A DNA stretch of 64,000 nucleotides from Bradyrhizobium sp. LTSP885 (GTDB lineage Bacteria; Pseudomonadota; Alphaproteobacteria; Rhizobiales; Xanthobacteraceae), in contig NZ_JYMT01000018.1 of assembly GCF_000938305.1 (NCBI RefSeq), positions 248,001 to 312,000 of the forward strand, in the 5' to 3' direction. Positions within the stretch are counted from its first letter, which is position 1. Each line of letters opens with the position of its first letter. The position numbers and the translations under genes are program-made. Below the pieces are notes generated by a model that did not search any database, was not told where the DNA came from, and was given only the letters and a program-made list of their open reading frames with translations. Below, in pieces: positions 60,886 through 64,000 of this stretch.

Positions 60886-62022
60886 ATGGTCATCAACTCG
60901 CGCTTTTTCAATCGCTCCGAACTCATCGGCTTCTTCGCGCTGGCGCTCGTACTCTTTGTCATTCTCCCGCTGTTCTTGGATATCTTCCGCCTCAATCTGG
61001 TCGCCAAATACCTGACCTACGCCTTCGTCGGCATCGGCCTCGTGCTGTGCTGGGGCTATGGCGGCATTCTGAGCCTGGGGCAGGGCGTGTTCTTCGGCCT
61101 CGGCGGCTATTGCATGGCGATGTATCTGAAGCTCGAGGCCTCCAGCGTCGCGAACACCAAGATCCAGTCGACGCCGGGCATCCCTGATTTCATGGACTGG
61201 AACCAGATCACGCAAATACCGCTGTTCTGGAAACCGTTCCACAGCTTTCCACTGACGATCCTCGCGATCCTCGTCGTGCCCGCGTTCTTCGCCTTCATCA
61301 TTGGTGCTGCGATGTTCAAGCGCCGGGTCGGCGGCGTCTACTTTGCGATCATCACGCAGGCGATCGCGGCGATCCTCACCATCCTGATCGTCGGGCAACA
61401 GGGCTACACCGGCGGCATCAACGGGATCACCGACCTGCGCACGCTGCACGGCTGGGATATCCGCACCGACCACGCCAAGTTTATCCTCTACTTCGTCGAG
61501 GTCGTGCTGCTGTTCGGTTGTATCATCGCCGCGCAATTCATCCGCCTGACAAAACTCGGGCGCATCCTGGTGGCGATGAGAGACCAGGAGGACCGCGTGC
61601 GCTTCTCCGGATACAGCGTTGCCAACTTCATGATCTTCGCGTTCTGCGCCGCGGCCGTGTTCGCCTCGATCGGCGGCGCGCTGTTCACACTCGAGGTCGG
61701 CTTCATGTCGCCGTCCTTTGTCGGCATCGTGCCCTCGATCGAGATGGTGATCTACACCGCGGTCGGCGGCCGGATGTCGATCTTCGGCGCGGTCTGGGGC
61801 TCGCTGCTGGTCAACTTCGCCAAGACCAGTCTCTCGGAATCCTTCCCGCAGCTCTGGCTGTTCGGCCTCGGCGCGCTGTTCATCGCGGTCGTGCTGGCCT
61901 TCCCGAATGGCCTGTCCGGGATCTGGGCGGACTATGTCCAGCCGCGCATCGACCGCTTGCTGGCATCACGCAAACCGAAATCGGCGCCCGGCTATGTCGC
62001 CGACGGCGCACCGGCCGAGTGA
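60886..62022 (+). CDS. urtC: urea/amide ABC transporter permease
   Basis: This 378-residue permease has about ten helices and the UrtC/LivM segment CWGYGGILSLGQGVFFGLGG. A family-specific insertion (about residues 85-115, KIQSTPGIPDFMDWNQITQI) lies between the early helices, as in urea-type permeases. YTAVGGRMSIFGAVWGSLLV is the late conserved segment. The gene follows urtB by 22 bp and precedes urtD by 12. A short hydrophilic tail closes it. Confidence 0.91.
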   Translation: MVINSRFFNRSELIGFFALALVLFVILPLFLDIFRLNLVAKYLTYAFVGIGLVLCWGYGGILSLGQGVFFGLGGYCMAMYLKLEASSVANTKIQSTPGIPDFMDWNQITQIPLFWKPFHSFPLTILAILVVPAFFAFIIGAAMFKRRVGGVYFAIITQAIAAILTILIVGQQGYTGGINGITDLRTLHGWDIRTDHAKFILYFVEVVLLFGCIIAAQFIRLTKLGRILVAMRDQEDRVRFSGYSVANFMIFAFCAAAVFASIGGALFTLEVGFMSPSFVGIVPSIEMVIYTAVGGRMSIFGAVWGSLLVNFAKTSLSESFPQLWLFGLGALFIAVVLAFPNGLSGIWADYVQPRIDRLLASRKPKSAPGYVADGAPAE

Positions 62023-62034
62023 GGAGGGATCACT

Positions 62035-62790
62035 ATGCTCATCGGTCACCAGCCAAAAGACTTCCTGCTCGCGGTTTCCGGCCTCACCGTCTCTTTTGAC
62101 GGCTTCAAGGCGGTCAACGATCTGTCGTTCTACGTTGAAGAGAACGAGATCCGCGTCATCATCGGCCCGAACGGCGCCGGCAAGACCACGGTGCTCGACC
62201 TGATCTGCGGCAAGACCAGGGCGACATCAGGCTCGATCCAGTTCCGCGGCCAGGAGCTGACCAGGCTGCGCGAGAACGAGATCGTGCAGGCCGGCGTCGG
62301 GCGCAAGTTCCAGACGCCGTCGGTGTTCGAGGACCTCACCGTGTTCGAGAACCTCGAAATCTCCTACCCGCGCGGCCGCACCGTGTTCGGCTCGCTGGCC
62401 TTCAAGCGCGACGACGCGGTCAAGCAGCGGGTCGAGGAGGTCGCCGAGATGATCTTCCTGAAGGATCGGCTCAACACCTATGCCGACCAGCTCAGCCATG
62501 GCCAGAAGCAGTGGCTCGAGATCGGCATGCTGCTGATCCAGGACCCGGATCTGCTGATGCTCGACGAGCCGGTTGCCGGCATGAGCGTGTCCGAGCGCGC
62601 CAAGACCGCCGAGCTGCTCAACCGCATCATCAAGGACCGCTCGGTGCTGGTGATCGAGCACGACATGAAGTTCGTCGAGGACATCGCCCACAAGGTCACC
62701 GTGCTGCATCAGGGACAGATCCTGTCCGAGGGCACCATGGAGCACGTCAAGAACGACCCGAAGGTCATTGAAGTTTACCTGGGCCACTAG
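62035..62790 (+). CDS. urtD: urea/amide ABC transporter ATPase
   Basis: The 251-residue ATPase starts behind GAGGAGGG. Walker A is GPNGAGKT, the signature region reads LSHGQKQWLEIGMLL (the urea-type form of LSGGQ), and Walker B is LLMLDEPVAGM. The KQWLEI segment is characteristic of UrtD and separates it from LivG. It works with UrtE. A palindromic repeat lies between the two genes. Confidence 0.92.
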   Translation: MLIGHQPKDFLLAVSGLTVSFDGFKAVNDLSFYVEENEIRVIIGPNGAGKTTVLDLICGKTRATSGSIQFRGQELTRLRENEIVQAGVGRKFQTPSVFEDLTVFENLEISYPRGRTVFGSLAFKRDDAVKQRVEEVAEMIFLKDRLNTYADQLSHGQKQWLEIGMLLIQDPDLLMLDEPVAGMSVSERAKTAELLNRIIKDRSVLVIEHDMKFVEDIAHKVTVLHQGQILSEGTMEHVKNDPKVIEVYLGH

Positions 62791-62838
62791 CGCATGATCC
62801 CGGAAAGTGGCGTCCGGTTTCCGGACAAGATCATGCGC
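62790..62838. repeat. palindromic repeat inside the urt operon
   Basis: GCGCATGATC at 62790-62799 is exactly inverted as GATCATGCGC at 62829-62838. Between them, the GTCCGGTTTCCGGAC part forms an inner dyad. This GCGCATGATC element is a common intergenic repeat of Bradyrhizobium-like genomes. Here it sits inside an operon, overlapping the urtD stop and ending 20 bp before urtE. Confidence 0.75.
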
Positions 62839-62857
62839 AGGAAATAGGAACGCATCG

Positions 62858-63547
62858 ATGCTGGCAATCAACGATCTCCACGTCGCCTACGGCCAGAGCG
62901 AGGTGCTGCACGGCCTCAATGTCCAGGTCGCGTCCAACGAGATCGTCGCGATCATGGGCCGCAACGGCATGGGCAAGACCACGCTGATGAAATCGCTGAT
63001 GGGCATTCTGCCGACCAAGAGCGGCTCGGTGACTATGGACGGCACCGAACTCGGCACCATGAAGAGCTACCAGCGGGTTGCCAAGGGCCTCGCCTATGTG
63101 CCGCAGGGCCGCATGATCTTCTCCACCATGACGGTGAAGGAGAACATCGAGACCGGGCTTGTCGTCTCCGGTGGCTCTGAGGTGCCTGGCGATATCTACG
63201 AACTGTTCCCCGTGCTTTTGGAGATGAAGGGCCGCCGTGGCGGTAATCTCTCCGGCGGGCAACAGCAACAATTGGCGATCGCCCGTGCGCTTGCGACCAA
63301 GCCGAAGGTGCTGCTGCTGGACGAGCCAACCGAGGGCATCCAGCCATCGATCATCAAGGACATGGCGCGGACCTTGAAGCGCATTCGCGACGAGCGCGGC
63401 CTGTCGATTGTCGTCTCCGAGCAGGTTTTGAGCTTCGCGCTCGACATCGCCGACCGGGTGCTGGTCATCGAGAACGGCGAGATCGTCCGCGACGATCCGC
63501 GCGCCAGCGTCGATGCCGCGCAGATCTCGAAATACCTGTCTGTCTAA
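62858..63547 (+). CDS. urtE: urea/amide ABC transporter ATPase
   Basis: I take ATG 62858 behind AGGAAATAGGAA, giving 229 residues, the normal UrtE length; the frame upstream lies in a repeat. Walker A is GRNGMGKT, as in UrtE where an Met replaces the usual Ala/Ser. The signature is LSGGQQQQLAIARAL, and Walker B is VLLLDEPTEGIQPSI. It pairs with UrtD to drive uptake. The formamidase gene follows after 87 bp. Confidence 0.92.
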   Translation: MLAINDLHVAYGQSEVLHGLNVQVASNEIVAIMGRNGMGKTTLMKSLMGILPTKSGSVTMDGTELGTMKSYQRVAKGLAYVPQGRMIFSTMTVKENIETGLVVSGGSEVPGDIYELFPVLLEMKGRRGGNLSGGQQQQLAIARALATKPKVLLLDEPTEGIQPSIIKDMARTLKRIRDERGLSIVVSEQVLSFALDIADRVLVIENGEIVRDDPRASVDAAQISKYLSV

Positions 63548-63634
63548 AGCGTAAGCCGAGAAAGTAGGAAGCGGCTTTCGACAACATCACGTTCGAAGTT
63601 TCAACGTAGTCAGTAAACCAAGGGGAGCATCGCG

Positions 63635-64000
63635 ATGCCTGATACACTGATCAAGGTCGATCTGAACAAGTCGGCCTATGAAAACGACAAAATCCACAAC
63701 CGCTGGCATCCGGAGGTTCCGATCGTCGAGTGGGTCAGCCCGGGCGACGACTTCATCATCGAGACCGTCGACTGGACCGGCGGCTTCATCAAGAACAACG
63801 ACTCGGCCGACGACGTACGCGACATCGACCTCTCGATCGTGCACTTCCTGTCCGGCCCGATCGGCGTCAAGGGCGCCGAGCCCGGCGATCTCCTGGTCGT
63901 CGACCTGCTCGACGTCGGCCCGCTCAAGGAGAGCCTCTGGGGCTTCAACGGCTTCTTCTCCAAGCAGAATGGCGGCGGCTTCCTCACCGATCACTTCCCG
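63635..64000 (+). CDS. fmdA: formamidase (acetamidase/formamidase family), 3' end beyond window
   Basis: The first 122 codons are present, with the frame open to the right edge. The start is ATG 63635 behind AGGGGAG. MPDTLIKVDLNKSAYENDKI, HNRWHPEVPIV and the segment VDWTGGFIKNNDSADDVRDI match the FmdA formamidase N-terminus. HFLSGPIGVKGAEPGDLLVV is the conserved core, and SKQNGGGFLTDHFP continues toward the substrate site. The enzyme hydrolyses formamide, and more slowly acetamide, to ammonia and the acid. It lies behind the urt-like importer, which suggests that this importer brings in its substrate. Confidence 0.92.
   Translation, partial: MPDTLIKVDLNKSAYENDKIHNRWHPEVPIVEWVSPGDDFIIETVDWTGGFIKNNDSADDVRDIDLSIVHFLSGPIGVKGAEPGDLLVVDLLDVGPLKESLWGFNGFFSKQNGGGFLTDHFP

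Overview
The window reads as chromosomal DNA of a Bradyrhizobium-type alphaproteobacterium (Hyphomicrobiales). The evidence is high GC throughout, genes packed on both strands, many ABC importers and catabolic enzymes, small palindromic repeats of the kind common in Bradyrhizobium and Rhodopseudomonas (CGTCATTGCGAG and CGTCATTCCGGGG families), and a narK-globin-flavoprotein-nasC operon in the order described for Bradyrhizobium diazoefficiens. I see no rRNA, tRNA, CRISPR array, transposase or prophage. I call 53 protein genes, two of them cut by the window edges, plus one gene remnant.

Layout. 1-3191 (minus): an isoquinoline 1-oxidoreductase-type molybdenum hydroxylase pair (iorA, iorB) followed by a Tat-exported FccB-like flavoprotein that runs off the left edge. 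3346-5902: an MFS efflux pump, a TetR regulator and, divergently, a darcynin-family protein. 6062-15498: an IclR regulator divergent from a Baeyer-Villiger-type monooxygenase and an SdsA-type metallo-beta-lactamase-fold sulfatase, then a complete minus-strand branched-chain amino-acid-type ABC importer. 15755-26006: a glycan block with a GT4 glycosyltransferase, an ABC exporter, a glycogen debranching-type glucosidase, a PRC-barrel protein, an MFS transporter, a GNAT acetyltransferase, an outer-membrane barrel and an atypical glycogen synthase. A 60-bp remnant of a second glycogen-synthase 3' end lies nearby. 26189-35252 (plus): a CaiB-type CoA transferase, a five-gene Dpp/Opp-type ABC importer, a zinc alcohol dehydrogenase and an isopropylmalate-dehydrogenase-family enzyme, probably one catabolic region. 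35422-45509: a His-rich secreted protein, an L,D-transpeptidase, an orphan TctC-type binding protein, an XRE regulator, DctA, an HWE/HisKA_2-type sensor kinase, a class-C-like serine hydrolase and an intradiol dioxygenase.

45599-52897 is a nitrogen block: a formate/nitrite transporter, then narK-bjgb-flp-nasC (nitrate uptake, haemoglobin, FAD reductase, assimilatory nitrate reductase). narK is preceded by a sigma-54-like promoter and a hairpin-bearing leader. After an SMP-30-family gene comes the most unusual part, 54098-64000. On the minus strand is a 1122-residue protein that joins a complete NCS1 nucleobase-permease domain, a cysteine-rich module, two further membrane helices, a histidine kinase and a receiver. 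It overlaps by 11 bp a response regulator with receiver, PAS-like and LuxR domains. Divergent from them on the plus strand is a urea/short-chain-amide ABC importer (urtABCDE-like) followed by a formamidase that runs off the right edge.

The simplest reading of the last block is a transporter-derived sensor that controls a neighbouring amide or urea scavenging operon. The 171-bp gap between the two transcripts holds a sigma-54-like site facing the kinase and overlapping dyads. The ligand and the direct target are inferences. No search or folding program was run, and all functional names rest on motifs read from the translations.
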